Assembly: GCA_024742835.1 (NCBI GenBank)
Contig: JANSXS010000004.1
Span: 58,553-122,552 of the forward strand
DNA length: 64,000 nt
Origin: Paracoccaceae bacterium
GTDB taxonomy: Bacteria > Pseudomonadota > Alphaproteobacteria > Rhodobacterales > Rhodobacteraceae
Reading direction: 5' to 3'
Made by a program: the position numbers and the translations under genes. Shown in pieces: positions 1-8,152 of this stretch. Position 1 is the stretch's first letter. Every line of letters starts with the position of its first letter. Below the pieces are notes generated by a model. The model searched no databases, was not told the DNA's origin, and saw nothing but the letters and a program-made list of their open reading frames with translations.

Positions 1-1
1 T

Positions 2-331
2 CACGGCGCGCGTCTGGTCAGCCTGGTGCTGACCACGCCCGACCTGCGCGCCGATTGGGAGGCCGAGCTTGAAGACGTGCGCTTGGGCATGTTGGATCTG
101 CGCAAGCAACTGGCGGCCGAGTTGCAGCGGCTGAGCGGTTCTGACCGTTTCGGCTTTGTCGGACAGCATCGGGGCATGTTCTCTCGGCTTGGTCTGACGC
201 CCGACCATGTGGAGGCGCTGCGCCGCGATCACGCGATCTACATGGTGGGTGACAGCCGCATCAATATCGCCGGTCTCAACCAGACCACGGTGCCGATCCT
301 TGCCAAGGCAATCGTGGCGGTGGGCGCCTGA
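2..331 (+). CDS. Aspartate/aromatic aminotransferase, C-terminal part (cut by window edge)
   Basis: The frame is open from the first bases of the window, so the gene starts upstream; 109 residues are visible. They match the small C-terminal domain of class I PLP-dependent aminotransferases of the AspC/TyrB type. The segment GQHRGMFSRLGLT corresponds to the GMFSFSGLT region of AspC. The arginine in GDSRINIAGLN corresponds to the substrate-carboxylate arginine in the GRVNVAG motif. The family transfers amino groups between aspartate or aromatic amino acids and 2-oxoglutarate in the cytosol. The PLP lysine lies outside the window, so substrate preference cannot be judged. The stop codon falls inside the loop of a palindrome at 319-340. 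Confidence 0.85.
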   Translation, partial: HGARLVSLVLTTPDLRADWEAELEDVRLGMLDLRKQLAAELQRLSGSDRFGFVGQHRGMFSRLGLTPDHVEALRRDHAIYMVGDSRINIAGLNQTTVPILAKAIVAVGA

Positions 332-345
332 GCGCCCACCCTACG
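319..345. repeat. Palindromic element overlapping a gene end, copy 1
   Basis: A perfect 9-bp stem, GGTGGGCGC at 319-327 and GCGCCCACC at 332-340, encloses the loop CTGA, followed by CTACG. The aminotransferase stop codon (TGA) sits in the loop. A related element with the same GGTGGGC / GCCCACCCTACG core follows serC at 55908-55963. The hairpin could terminate transcription, but there is no T-tract. A short dispersed intergenic repeat is equally possible. Confidence 0.6.
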
Positions 346-348
346 CCC

Positions 349-1506
349 TCAGGCCAGAAGCCCGACCCGGTCGAGTACCCAGTAGCTTGAGATCAGCGCG
401 ATAGCGAGCGACGCCGGGATCACCACCGCCCGACGGTACCACGGCTTGTCCCCGAACCAGAACCCGACCGCCAGATAGCAAAGTGCGATCACGGTCAACT
501 GGCCCAGTTCCACCCCGATGTTGAAGCCGATCAGGCTTTTGACGAACTCGCCACCCGTGGCGGCATAGTCGCGGAAAACCGAGGCAAAGCCCAGCCCATG
601 CAAAAGGCCGAAGACAAAGACGATGACGGTGCGCCATCGATGCAACTTCTGGGTGAAGATGTTCTCGATCGCCACATAGGCAATGGACAGAGCGATCAGC
701 GGCTCCACGATATGGGCGGGCAGGCTGACAACGCCGGTCATGCCAAGCGCCAGCGTGATCGTATGCGCGAGCGTGAACATCGTGATCTGGATAAGCAACG
801 GGCGTAGATGCGTGTTGAGCAGGAAAAGCCCGATCACGAACAGCACATGGTCCAGCCCCTTGGGCAGGATGTGGTCGAAGCCGATCTTCACATAAGTCAT
901 GAAGGGCGTGCCTTGTGAGGTGTTCGGGACATCCGCATCAAGCGGTACCGTCACCGTGTCACCCGCCGCGACGAAGCCGGCAAAGAACGGCTGCTCTGCG
1001 CCCTCGCGCGTGGCGCGCAACACACTTGCACCGACCTGTTGGGGAAAGCGCCAGGTGATCCGGCCCGTGTCGGCGGGCAGCACAAAGGACCAGCGCAGGG
1101 TCGAGACACGCGCGATCCCGGTGTCGCCGGTCTGGGGGATCCCGGCACTGGGCGGGCCCAGATCGACGATCGCGCCATCCGCCAGCAGGGTGAGGTCATG
1201 TAGGCCCCTGTTCTGGAACGCCTTGAACCGCGCCGCAAGCTCTTCGGGAGGTAACGCGCGCAGCGCGTCATAGCTGGCGGCCTGCGGCGCGCTTGCGCTA
1301 TCGTCATGCTCTGGCCCGATCCCGGCAAGCATCGCTTCAAGGTTGAGGTCGATGCGCAGCTTCGCCTCTCCGTTCCCGGCGAGGCTCAGTTCCGCGATGG
1401 CCGGGCTAAGCTCATGCGCGGACGCGCGGCCCGGCCAAAGGGCCGCGATAAGCAAAAGCACGACGCAAAAGACAAGCGCGGCGCGGCCCAGTAAATGATC
1501 GGTCAT
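349..1506 (-). CDS. HupE/UreJ family membrane protein
   Basis: Predicted 385-residue inner-membrane protein. An N-terminal signal sequence ends at GRASA-HEL. A periplasmic domain of roughly 170 residues follows, then a C-terminal half with about seven hydrophobic segments. That half carries family motifs: a DHILPKGLDHVLF-type segment, TLAHTITLALG, FGLLHGLGFA and FNIGVELGQ. HupE/UreJ proteins are implicated in nickel or cobalt entry, usually beside hydrogenase or urease genes; none is seen here. The start at 1506 was chosen over upstream in-frame codons because AGGAAGGGGAA precedes it and the signal peptide follows directly. It is divergent from the DUF4198 gene, with 52 bp between the chosen starts. 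Metal specificity is inference. Confidence 0.8.
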   Translation of the reverse strand: MTDHLLGRAALVFCVVLLLIAALWPGRASAHELSPAIAELSLAGNGEAKLRIDLNLEAMLAGIGPEHDDSASAPQAASYDALRALPPEELAARFKAFQNRGLHDLTLLADGAIVDLGPPSAGIPQTGDTGIARVSTLRWSFVLPADTGRITWRFPQQVGASVLRATREGAEQPFFAGFVAAGDTVTVPLDADVPNTSQGTPFMTYVKIGFDHILPKGLDHVLFVIGLFLLNTHLRPLLIQITMFTLAHTITLALGMTGVVSLPAHIVEPLIALSIAYVAIENIFTQKLHRWRTVIVFVFGLLHGLGFASVFRDYAATGGEFVKSLIGFNIGVELGQLTVIALCYLAVGFWFGDKPWYRRAVVIPASLAIALISSYWVLDRVGLLA

Positions 1507-1558
1507 GGGTTGATTCCCCTTCCTCGGTACTGTCCTGATGGCAACCATGGGATATATC

Positions 1559-2347
1559 ATGCGCACCGTCATCACGGTTTTGTGCCTTGTCACCGTTTCC
1601 GGTGCCACCGCACATGAATTCTGGATCGACCCCGAGGCGCATCGCGTCGCGCCAAAGGACAGCATTCGCGCCGCTTTGCGCGTCGGGCAGGACTTCAAGG
1701 GTTCGGAATTGCCTTATCTCGACGGCAGGTTCGAAAGTTTCACGCTTACCGGGCCGCAAGGCACGCAGGATGTTTCGGGCACGCCCGGCGACAGGCCGGC
1801 GGCGCAGATCCGTACCGATACCGAAGGGCTTCACGTCCTTGCCTATCATTCAAACGCCAGCACGCTGACCTTTTCCACCATGGAGAAGTTCGTCAGCTAT
1901 ATCGCGTATGAAGGCAATCACTGGGCGCTTGAGGCACATCGCGCGGCTGGACTGCCCGAAACCGGGTTCAAGGAAAGATATACTCGCAACGCCAAGGCAC
2001 TGGTGCAGGTGGGCAAGGTGCGGCCAGGCGATGGTGATCGGGCGCTTGGTTTGCCTGTCGAGTTGATTGCACAGGCGCATCCCGCGGATCTGGACAAGGG
2101 CGACAGCCTGCCGGTGTTGCTGTTGTGGCAGGGCGAACCGCTGACGGGGCAGCGGATCAATATCTTTACCAAGGGTGCCGAAGGCCCGCCGCCCTACGTT
2201 GTCACGGATGCAAAAGGCCAGGCCCGCGTGCCGTTGCCCGCTGCGGGCCGGTACCTGCTAAATGCCGTGCACATGTTTCCGCTCGATGCCGGGGGGCCGG
2301 TGCATTGGGAAAGTTTCTGGGCGTCGCTGACCTTTGCTGTCGATTGA
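1559..2347 (+). CDS. DUF4198 domain-containing periplasmic protein
   Basis: A protein of 262 residues with a signal peptide ending ATA-HEF, so the predicted mature chain begins with histidine. The AHEFWIDP start and the overall layout fit DUF4198, a family often found with nickel/cobalt transport genes. The C-terminal part (after PVLLLWQGEPLTGQRINIF) resembles an immunoglobulin-like fold with a YVVTDAKGQARVPLP turn typical of such domains. It is divergently transcribed from the HupE-like gene, which suggests a shared metal role. An in-frame ATG at 1538 is possible, but the start at 1559 gives a cleaner signal peptide. The transported metal cannot be read from the sequence. Confidence 0.75.
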   Translation: MRTVITVLCLVTVSGATAHEFWIDPEAHRVAPKDSIRAALRVGQDFKGSELPYLDGRFESFTLTGPQGTQDVSGTPGDRPAAQIRTDTEGLHVLAYHSNASTLTFSTMEKFVSYIAYEGNHWALEAHRAAGLPETGFKERYTRNAKALVQVGKVRPGDGDRALGLPVELIAQAHPADLDKGDSLPVLLLWQGEPLTGQRINIFTKGAEGPPPYVVTDAKGQARVPLPAAGRYLLNAVHMFPLDAGGPVHWESFWASLTFAVD

Positions 2348-2354
2348 GCACGGC

Positions 2355-2978
2355 TCAGGCGCGATACCGGGCCAGAAACATCTCGACCGTGCCGGTCACG
2401 ACCCGGTCGATGGCTGTCTCGTCGGTATTGCAGGCCATGCCACAAAGACAGCGCACGAACAGATCGCTTTTGCACAGCTCTCCGAACTGGTTGCAGGCCA
2501 GGTCCATGTCGTCGATCCGCAATTCGCCACGTTCGACATACGGGGTCAGAACGGTTGTCAGCCGCTCGCGCATCAGTTCTGGACCGGACTCGTAGAACCG
2601 CCGGCCCAGTTCGGGAAAGCGATAGGATTCCGCCACGCAGATGCGAAACACCTGCTGTCCGAAATCCGACAGAAAGAACCGCACGATCCGGCTGGCCGCC
2701 TCGCGCAGCGCGTTTTCGACCGGTGCATCGGTGCTGATCTCCTGAAGGGCGGCATCGCCTTGCCGGTTGCATTCCAGCCGGGCGACCTCGGAGAACAGCA
2801 GGCGTTTGTCGGGGAAATAACTGTAAAGCGTGGCCTTGGACACGCCCGCGGCGCGTGCAATGTCATCTACGCTGGCGCCCTCGAAACCATCGCGCATGAA
2901 CACGTCGCGCGCGCCGGACAGCACCTGATCGAATTTTCGACCCTTCTTTATCTCGGCCGCCGCGCCGGTCATGGTCAT
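2355..2978 (-). CDS. TetR/AcrR family transcriptional regulator
   Basis: A 207-residue one-domain repressor. Residues about 15-62 form the TetR helix-turn-helix, with the signature GASVDDIARAAGVSKATLYSYFPDKR. The C-terminal ligand domain resembles the AefR-like class (ESYRFPELGRRFYESGPELMRERL). It is convergent with the DUF4198 gene, 7 bp away, and its start faces mbfA across about 190 bp. It may control itself or an adjacent transporter, but no operator was recognised. The cysteine-rich stretch CKSDLFVRCLCGMACN near residue 170 is unusual for the family and could be redox or metal sensitive. That last point is inference. Confidence 0.85.
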   Translation of the reverse strand: MTMTGAAAEIKKGRKFDQVLSGARDVFMRDGFEGASVDDIARAAGVSKATLYSYFPDKRLLFSEVARLECNRQGDAALQEISTDAPVENALREAASRIVRFFLSDFGQQVFRICVAESYRFPELGRRFYESGPELMRERLTTVLTPYVERGELRIDDMDLACNQFGELCKSDLFVRCLCGMACNTDETAIDRVVTGTVEMFLARYRA

Positions 2979-3139
2979 GCCTCCCTGCCCCGCACAACCT
3001 TAGACGCCCGGTCCCCCTGTCTGCAACCCTGACACGGGGTGATGCAGGGTTACGAGCGGGGCGCGCCCTGCCATCCGATCGGCGACCGATTTCGCGTCAC
3101 GTCGGTCAAAGGGCTTGCAACCGGGCGAGACAGGCTTAA

Positions 3140-3155
3140 TTTAGAATTATTCTAA
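3140..3155 (+). promoter_or_regulatory. Irr-type ICE box upstream of mbfA
   Basis: TTTAGAATTATTCTAA is a near-perfect palindrome (TTAGAA - TTA - TTCTAA). It matches the iron control element TTTAGAA-N3-TTCTAA bound by the haem-responsive regulator Irr in alphaproteobacteria. It lies 15 bp before the preferred mbfA start at 3171 and overlaps the expected transcription start or leader, as expected for repression. In Bradyrhizobium and Agrobacterium, mbfA is an Irr-regulated gene, which supports the reading. Confidence 0.8.
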
Positions 3156-3170
3156 GTTATGGAGGCCCCC

Positions 3171-4148
3171 ATGATTCCCGGTGTCATGTCCCGGCGGCGA
3201 TTTTCGGATCTCAGCGAGCAAGAGATCCTGGCCCTGGCGATCTCGTCCGAAGAAGATGACGGGCGCATCTACCGCAGCTACGCAGACATGCTGCGCGACG
3301 ATTATCCCGATACCGCCAGGATATTCGAAGGCATGGCCGCCGAAGAGGACGGCCACCGTCAACGCCTGATCGCGCTGCATCAGGAACGGTTCGGCGAGGT
3401 CATTCCGCTGATCCGGCGCGAACATGTGGCCGGGTTCTATGCGCGGCGGCCGGTCTGGTTGATGGAAAACCTTGGGATCGAGCGCATCCGGGCCGAGGCC
3501 GAGATGATGGAGTATGACGCCGAGGCATTCTACCTCAAGGCGGCGCAGCGCACCAGTGATGCGGGCACGCGCAAGCTGTTGGGGGATCTGGCCGCCGCCG
3601 AGGCGGGCCACCAGGACCGCGCGGGCGACCTTGCCAAGGCGCATCTGGACGCCGATGCGCTGGACACCGAAGATCGGACCGCCAAGCGGAAATTCATCCT
3701 GACATGGGTGCAGCCGGGGCTTGCCGGGCTGATGGACGGCTCTGTTTCCACGCTGGCACCGATATTCGCCACCGCCTTTGCCACGCAGGACACATGGACC
3801 ACGTTTCTGGTGGGGCTGGCCGCGTCGGTGGGCGCGGGTATCTCGATGGGCTTTACCGAAGCCGCCAGCGATGATGGTGAATTGTCTGGCCGGGGCAGCC
3901 CGTTCAAGCGGGGCCTCGCGTCGGGCGTGATGACTACGGTAGGCGGGCTTGGCCACGCGTTGCCCTATCTGATCTCCGATTTCTGGACGGCGACGGTGAT
4001 CGCGATCATCGTGGTATTCATCGAATTGTGGGCGATTGCCTGGATCCAGAACAAGTATATGGAAACGCCGTTCTTTCGTGCCGCCTTTCAGGTGGTGCTG
4101 GGCGGCGCGCTGGTTTTCGCGGCGGGGGTGCTGATCGGCAGCGGGTAG
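3171..4148 (+). CDS. mbfA: Membrane-bound ferritin-like iron exporter MbfA
   Basis: A 325-residue fusion of a ferritin/rubrerythrin-like domain (about 1-165) with a VIT1/CCC1-type membrane domain (about 175-325, five hydrophobic segments). Di-iron motifs are visible: E27/E28, E59xxH62 and E144xxH147. The membrane part begins WVQPGLAGLMDGSVSTLAP, typical of VIT1 relatives. MbfA proteins export iron across the inner membrane and protect against iron and peroxide stress. GGAGG at 3161-3165 lies 5 nt before the ATG at 3171, so this start is preferred to the in-frame ATG at 3159, which overlaps the GGAGG. An ICE palindrome sits just upstream, implying Irr repression when iron is scarce. Confidence 0.9.
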   Translation: MIPGVMSRRRFSDLSEQEILALAISSEEDDGRIYRSYADMLRDDYPDTARIFEGMAAEEDGHRQRLIALHQERFGEVIPLIRREHVAGFYARRPVWLMENLGIERIRAEAEMMEYDAEAFYLKAAQRTSDAGTRKLLGDLAAAEAGHQDRAGDLAKAHLDADALDTEDRTAKRKFILTWVQPGLAGLMDGSVSTLAPIFATAFATQDTWTTFLVGLAASVGAGISMGFTEAASDDGELSGRGSPFKRGLASGVMTTVGGLGHALPYLISDFWTATVIAIIVVFIELWAIAWIQNKYMETPFFRAAFQVVLGGALVFAAGVLIGSG

Positions 4149-4203
4149 GGCGCTCGCGCGCTATGCGGATTGACGCGCGGCCCCAAGCTGCTAACACGTT
4201 TCA

Positions 4204-5139
4204 ATGCTTGCCATATTTCTGCAAACGCTGCCTTTCTTTCTGATTATCGGGCTTGGCTTTGGGGCCGGGCGCACCGGGTTCTTTACCGATGAGGCAACGG
4301 CCTATCTGACGAAATTCGTCTTTTACTTCGCGCTTTCGGCGATGCTGTTCCGCTTTTCCGCCAATCTGAGCATGGCCGAGATCCTCGATTGGCGCTTTGT
4401 CATGGCCTATCTGTGGGGCACGGCCTTTGTGTATGGGCTGGTCACGCTTGTCGCGTTGATCCGCCGCCTGCCGGCAGAGGAAGCGGCGTTCGAGGCGCAA
4501 TGCGGCGTTATCGGCAATACCGGGTTCATGGGCGTGCCGATGCTGACGCTGCTGATGGGGCCGCAGGCCATCGGCCCGGTGATGCTGGTGCTGGCCGTGG
4601 ATATGATCGTGTTCAGTTCGCTGATCGTGATCATCGTCACCGGAAGCCGCGATGGCCGGATGAGCCTTGGCATCCTGCGCACGGTGGGGCTTGGCCTGCT
4701 CAAGAATCCGATGATCGTGTCGATCTCGCTTGGATTCGCGTGGTCCGCGCTCAGCCTGCCGATCCCCGGCCCGATGAATGAATTCCTGACATTGCTGGGG
4801 GCCGCCGCCACACCCGGCGCGCTGTTCGCCATTGGCGCGTCATTGGCCAACAAGCGGGCGGAACGCCCTGCGATTGCGGGCTGGCTTAGCTTCAACAAGC
4901 TGGTGCTGCACCCCGCGATGGTGGCGTTTTCCGCGCTGGTGCTGTTTCCGGTCGAGCTTTATGCGGCGGCGGTGATGATCGCGGCGGCCTCGCTGCCGGT
5001 GGCGGGCAACGTGTATATCCTGGCTGAACATTACCGCGTCGCGCCGCAGCGCGTGTCGGCGTCGATCCTGATCTCGACGGCGCTGGCGGTTGTCACTGTC
5101 TCGCTGGTGATCGGCTGGGTGGGCGCGCTTTACCGCTAG
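4204..5139 (+). CDS. AEC (auxin efflux carrier) family transporter
   Basis: A 311-residue, strongly hydrophobic protein with about ten membrane segments in two halves. Features typical of the AEC family are the polar break QCGVIGNTGFMGVPML in the first half and LPVAGNVYILAEHYRVAPQRVSASILIST near the end. Bacterial members move organic acids such as malonate or malate, or amino-acid derivatives; substrate cannot be assigned here. It stands alone between mbfA and fghA on the same strand with 55 bp and 147 bp gaps, so it is probably its own unit. Confidence 0.85.
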   Translation: MLAIFLQTLPFFLIIGLGFGAGRTGFFTDEATAYLTKFVFYFALSAMLFRFSANLSMAEILDWRFVMAYLWGTAFVYGLVTLVALIRRLPAEEAAFEAQCGVIGNTGFMGVPMLTLLMGPQAIGPVMLVLAVDMIVFSSLIVIIVTGSRDGRMSLGILRTVGLGLLKNPMIVSISLGFAWSALSLPIPGPMNEFLTLLGAAATPGALFAIGASLANKRAERPAIAGWLSFNKLVLHPAMVAFSALVLFPVELYAAAVMIAAASLPVAGNVYILAEHYRVAPQRVSASILISTALAVVTVSLVIGWVGALYR

Positions 5140-5286
5140 ACGCCGACCAAAGTATGAGGCCGCTTGCGGGCAATCGGCGCTGGGTTCCGACGGGTGCTTT
5201 CTGTAAAGTGCGCGCAAGCCGGGGTGCGTCCCCGTTCTTGAACAGGCCGCGCGACGCGGCGCAGATCAGAAGGACACAGAAAGATC

Positions 5287-6117
5287 ATGGAAACCGTATC
5301 TGAAAATGCCTGTTTCGGTGGCACGCAGGGCGTCTACACCCACGCATCCGAGGCCTGTGATTGTGACATGACATTCGGCCTGTTCCTGCCCGAAGAGGCC
5401 AAAAGCGGTCCGGTGCCGGTGCTGTGGTACCTGTCGGGCCTGACCTGCACGCATGAGAACGCGATGGTCAAGGCGGGCGCACAGCTTTGGGCGGCTGAAC
5501 AGGGCATTGCACTGTGTTTCCCCGACACCAGCCCGCGCGGCGAGGGTGTGGCCAATGACGACGCCTATGATCTGGGGCAGGGCGCGGGATTTTATGTGAA
5601 TGCCACGCAGGATCCGTGGAAGCCGCATTTCCAGATGTGGCGCTACGTGGCCGAGGAACTGCCCGAACTCATCACCGCGAATTTCGCCATCGACGGCGAG
5701 CGGCAGGCGATCACCGGCCACTCCATGGGCGGGCACGGCGCGCTGACGCTGGCGATGGGCCTGCCGGGGCGGTTCCGCTCTGTTTCCGCGTTTTCGCCCA
5801 TCGTGAACCCCACGCAAAGCGATTGGGGCCGCAAGCAGTTCAACGCCTATCTGGGCGAGGACGAGGCGACATGGGCCAAGCATGACGCGACCCTTCTGAT
5901 GAAGGAAAGCGGCTTTGACGGCCCGATCCTGACCGATACGGGCACCAAGGACCAGTTCATCGACCTGCTGATGCCCGAAAGCTTTGCCGCCGCCTGCGCG
6001 CTGCGCCGGCAGGAAGCGACGCTGCGGATGCAGCCGGGCTATGACCACAGCTATTTCTTCGTGACCACCTTCATGGAAGATCACGTCGCTTTCCACGCCG
6101 AAGCGCTGTACGGCTAA
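5287..6117 (+). CDS. fghA: S-formylglutathione hydrolase
   Basis: A 276-residue esterase-D family enzyme that hydrolyses S-formylglutathione to formate and glutathione, the second step of glutathione-dependent formaldehyde oxidation. The nucleophile is S146 in GHSMGGHGA. The acid is expected in DTGTKDQFID and the histidine in GYDHSYFF near the C-terminus. The LSGLTCTHENAM motif is diagnostic of the family. Length is normal. AGAAGGACACAG precedes the ATG. The partner adhC (glutathione-dependent formaldehyde dehydrogenase) is not in the window. Formaldehyde from methylated amines or sarcosine is a plausible source in this organism. Confidence 0.95.
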   Translation: METVSENACFGGTQGVYTHASEACDCDMTFGLFLPEEAKSGPVPVLWYLSGLTCTHENAMVKAGAQLWAAEQGIALCFPDTSPRGEGVANDDAYDLGQGAGFYVNATQDPWKPHFQMWRYVAEELPELITANFAIDGERQAITGHSMGGHGALTLAMGLPGRFRSVSAFSPIVNPTQSDWGRKQFNAYLGEDEATWAKHDATLLMKESGFDGPILTDTGTKDQFIDLLMPESFAAACALRRQEATLRMQPGYDHSYFFVTTFMEDHVAFHAEALYG

Positions 6118-6129
6118 GCGTCAAATCCT

Positions 6130-6165
6130 GAAACGCGGCGGGGGCGGATCTACGCGCCGCGTTTC
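6130..6165 (+). terminator. Hairpin after fghA
   Basis: GAAACGCGGCG (6130-6140) and CGCCGCGTTTC (6155-6165) form a perfect 11-bp stem with a 14-nt loop, starting 12 bp after the fghA stop. No T-run follows directly. A terminator is the likeliest reading from position, with moderate confidence. Confidence 0.55.
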
Positions 6166-6253
6166 GGGTAAATCTCTGTTTCAGGTTCATCGCGAAACAC
6201 TCTAGGGTCGCGCCAGGCAAGGCTCTCTTTCATCCCGGAACGAGGAGACACGC

Positions 6254-7699
6254 ATGGCGGACCCGTCAAAGCAGCATTACGACCTTATCATCATCGGCTC
6301 CGGCCCTGCGGGACGGTCCGCCGCGATTCAGGCGGGCAAGCTCAAGCGCCGCGTGCTGGTCGTGGACCGCAAGGACAGGCTGGGCGGTGTGTCGGTTCAT
6401 ACCGGCACGATCCCGTCCAAGACGCTGCGCGAAACCGTGCTCAACCTGTCAGGCTGGCGCGAGCGCAGCTTTTATGGCCGCTCCTACCGGGTCAAGGACG
6501 ATATCGGCGCGCAGGATCTCAAGATGCGCTTGCACAAGACGCTCGATTACGAGGTCGACGTGCTGGAACACCAGTTCAACCGCAACCATGTCGAAACGCT
6601 GAACGGCTTTGCCAGTTTCACCGGCCCGAACGCCCTCGACGTGGCGACAGAGGCGGGCGAGGTGACATCGCTGACCGCCGACCGATTTCTGATTGCCACG
6701 GGCACCAAAACCTACCGGCCCGATTATGTGCCCTTCAACGGCAAGACCATCGTGGACAGTGACGAATTTCTGGAGCTGGGACAGATCCCGCGCAGCCTTG
6801 CGGTGGTGGGCGCGGGCGTGATCGGGGTGGAATATGCCACCATGTTTTCGGCACTCGATGTGCGCGTTACCCTGATCGAGCCGCGCAACAGTTTCCTTGA
6901 TTTCATCGACACGGCGCTGATCCAGGATTTCACCCACCAGATCCGAGAAAACGGCGTCGATCTGCGCCTCGGCTCGGCCATCGAGAAAATAGAGGACGCG
7001 GGCGAGCATGTGGAAACCACGCTGGCCAACGGGCGGCATGTCCGCTCCGAGATGCTGCTGTTCGCCGCCGGGCGCATGGGCGCGACGGATCGCCTGAACC
7101 TCGACAGGGCGGGGCTGGACACCGACCACCGGGGTCGGCTGGAGGTGGATCGCAAAAGCTACCAGACATCTGTGCCGCATATCTATGCCGCCGGTGACGT
7201 GATCGGGCATCCGTCGCTGGCCTCCACCTCTTTGCAACAGGGGCGCATCGCCGCCTGTCACGCGCTGGACACGCCAACGCTGCCCGAAAGCCCGTGGTTT
7301 CCCTATGGCATCTATTCCGTGCCCGAAATTTCCACTTGCGGCATGTCCGAAGAAGAGATGCAGGAACGCGCCATCCCCTACGAGGTCGGCGTCGCGCGCT
7401 TCCGCGAAACTTCGCGTGGGAACATCATGGGGCTGGAGCACGGGATGCTGAAAATGCTGGTGTCGCTGAAAACCCGCCGCGTACTGGGTGTGCAGATCGT
7501 GGGCGAGGGCGCGACAGAGCTGATCCACATCGCACAGGCCGTGCTGAACCTGAAAGGCACGGTGGATTACTTCGTGCAGAACACCTTCAACTATCCCACG
7601 CTGGCCGAAGCCTACAAGATCGCCGGGCTGGATGCGTTCAACCGAATGCCCATTCCCGAGCCCTACAAGGTCACGCGCGACAGCCGGGCGGCGGAATAG
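6254..7699 (+). CDS. sthA: Soluble NAD(P)+ transhydrogenase (Si-specific)
   Basis: A 481-residue flavoprotein of the pyridine nucleotide-disulphide reductase fold that exchanges hydride between NADPH and NAD+. It has an FAD Rossmann motif (IIGSGPAGRSAA) and a second nucleotide motif (VVGAGVIGVEYATMF). Where disulphide reductases have CxxxxC, this protein reads GGVSVHTGTIPSK. The lack of both cysteines separates SthA from lipoamide and glutathione reductases. The C-terminal dimerisation domain (VQNTFNYPTLAEAYKIA) is intact. An RBS-like CGAGGAGA precedes the ATG. The next gene starts 3 bp downstream, so co-transcription is likely. Confidence 0.95.
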   Translation: MADPSKQHYDLIIIGSGPAGRSAAIQAGKLKRRVLVVDRKDRLGGVSVHTGTIPSKTLRETVLNLSGWRERSFYGRSYRVKDDIGAQDLKMRLHKTLDYEVDVLEHQFNRNHVETLNGFASFTGPNALDVATEAGEVTSLTADRFLIATGTKTYRPDYVPFNGKTIVDSDEFLELGQIPRSLAVVGAGVIGVEYATMFSALDVRVTLIEPRNSFLDFIDTALIQDFTHQIRENGVDLRLGSAIEKIEDAGEHVETTLANGRHVRSEMLLFAAGRMGATDRLNLDRAGLDTDHRGRLEVDRKSYQTSVPHIYAAGDVIGHPSLASTSLQQGRIAACHALDTPTLPESPWFPYGIYSVPEISTCGMSEEEMQERAIPYEVGVARFRETSRGNIMGLEHGMLKMLVSLKTRRVLGVQIVGEGATELIHIAQAVLNLKGTVDYFVQNTFNYPTLAEAYKIAGLDAFNRMPIPEPYKVTRDSRAAE

Positions 7700-7702
7700 C
7701 CC

Positions 7703-8152
7703 ATGGCGATCTATGTCGATGCCGATGCCTGCCCGGTCAAATCCGAGGTCGAGACCGTGGGCACCCGCCACAGGGTTCAGATCTTTGTCGTCTCCAACGG
7801 CGGGCTACGCCCGTCGCAGAACCCGCTGGTCGAAACCGTGATCGTCCCCGATGGTCCGGACGTGGCCGACATGTGGATTGCTGACCGCGCCGGGCCGGGC
7901 GATGTGGTGATCACCGGGGATATTCCTTTGGCCGCGAAATGCGTGGCGGCGGGGGCGCAGGTGCTCAAGCATGATGGCGAGGCCCTGACGGCGGCGAATG
8001 TGGGCAATGCGCTGGCCACCCGCGACCTGATGACCGATCTGCGCGCGGCCGATCCGTTCCGCCAGGGCGGCGGCAAGGGCTTTACCAAGGCGGACCGCTC
8101 TCGTTTTCTCGATGCGCTCGAACGCGCCATGCGCAAGGCGGCTCAGGCGTGA
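7703..8152 (+). CDS. YaiI/YqxD family (UPF0178) protein
   Basis: A 149-residue cytosolic protein of the UPF0178 family, which is related to PIN/NYN-type nucleases. Conserved family motifs are the N-terminal [11 protein letters not shown], the central [12 protein letters not shown] and the C-terminal [16 protein letters not shown]. The biochemical role of the family is not settled; the clustered aspartates suggest metal-dependent chemistry. It sits 3 bp after sthA and overlaps the following transporter by 4 nt (GTGA), so the three genes are probably one unit. Confidence 0.85.
   Translation: MAIYVDADACPVKSEVETVGTRHRVQIFVVSNGGLRPSQNPLVETVIVPDGPDVADMWIADRAGPGDVVITGDIPLAAKCVAAGAQVLKHDGEALTAANVGNALATRDLMTDLRAADPFRQGGGKGFTKADRSRFLDALERAMRKAAQA

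Noticed and set aside
5266..6096. 276-codon frame antisense to fghA
   Set aside because: Its length equals that of the real gene and its composition is shadow-like; the fghA catalytic motifs are all on the plus strand.
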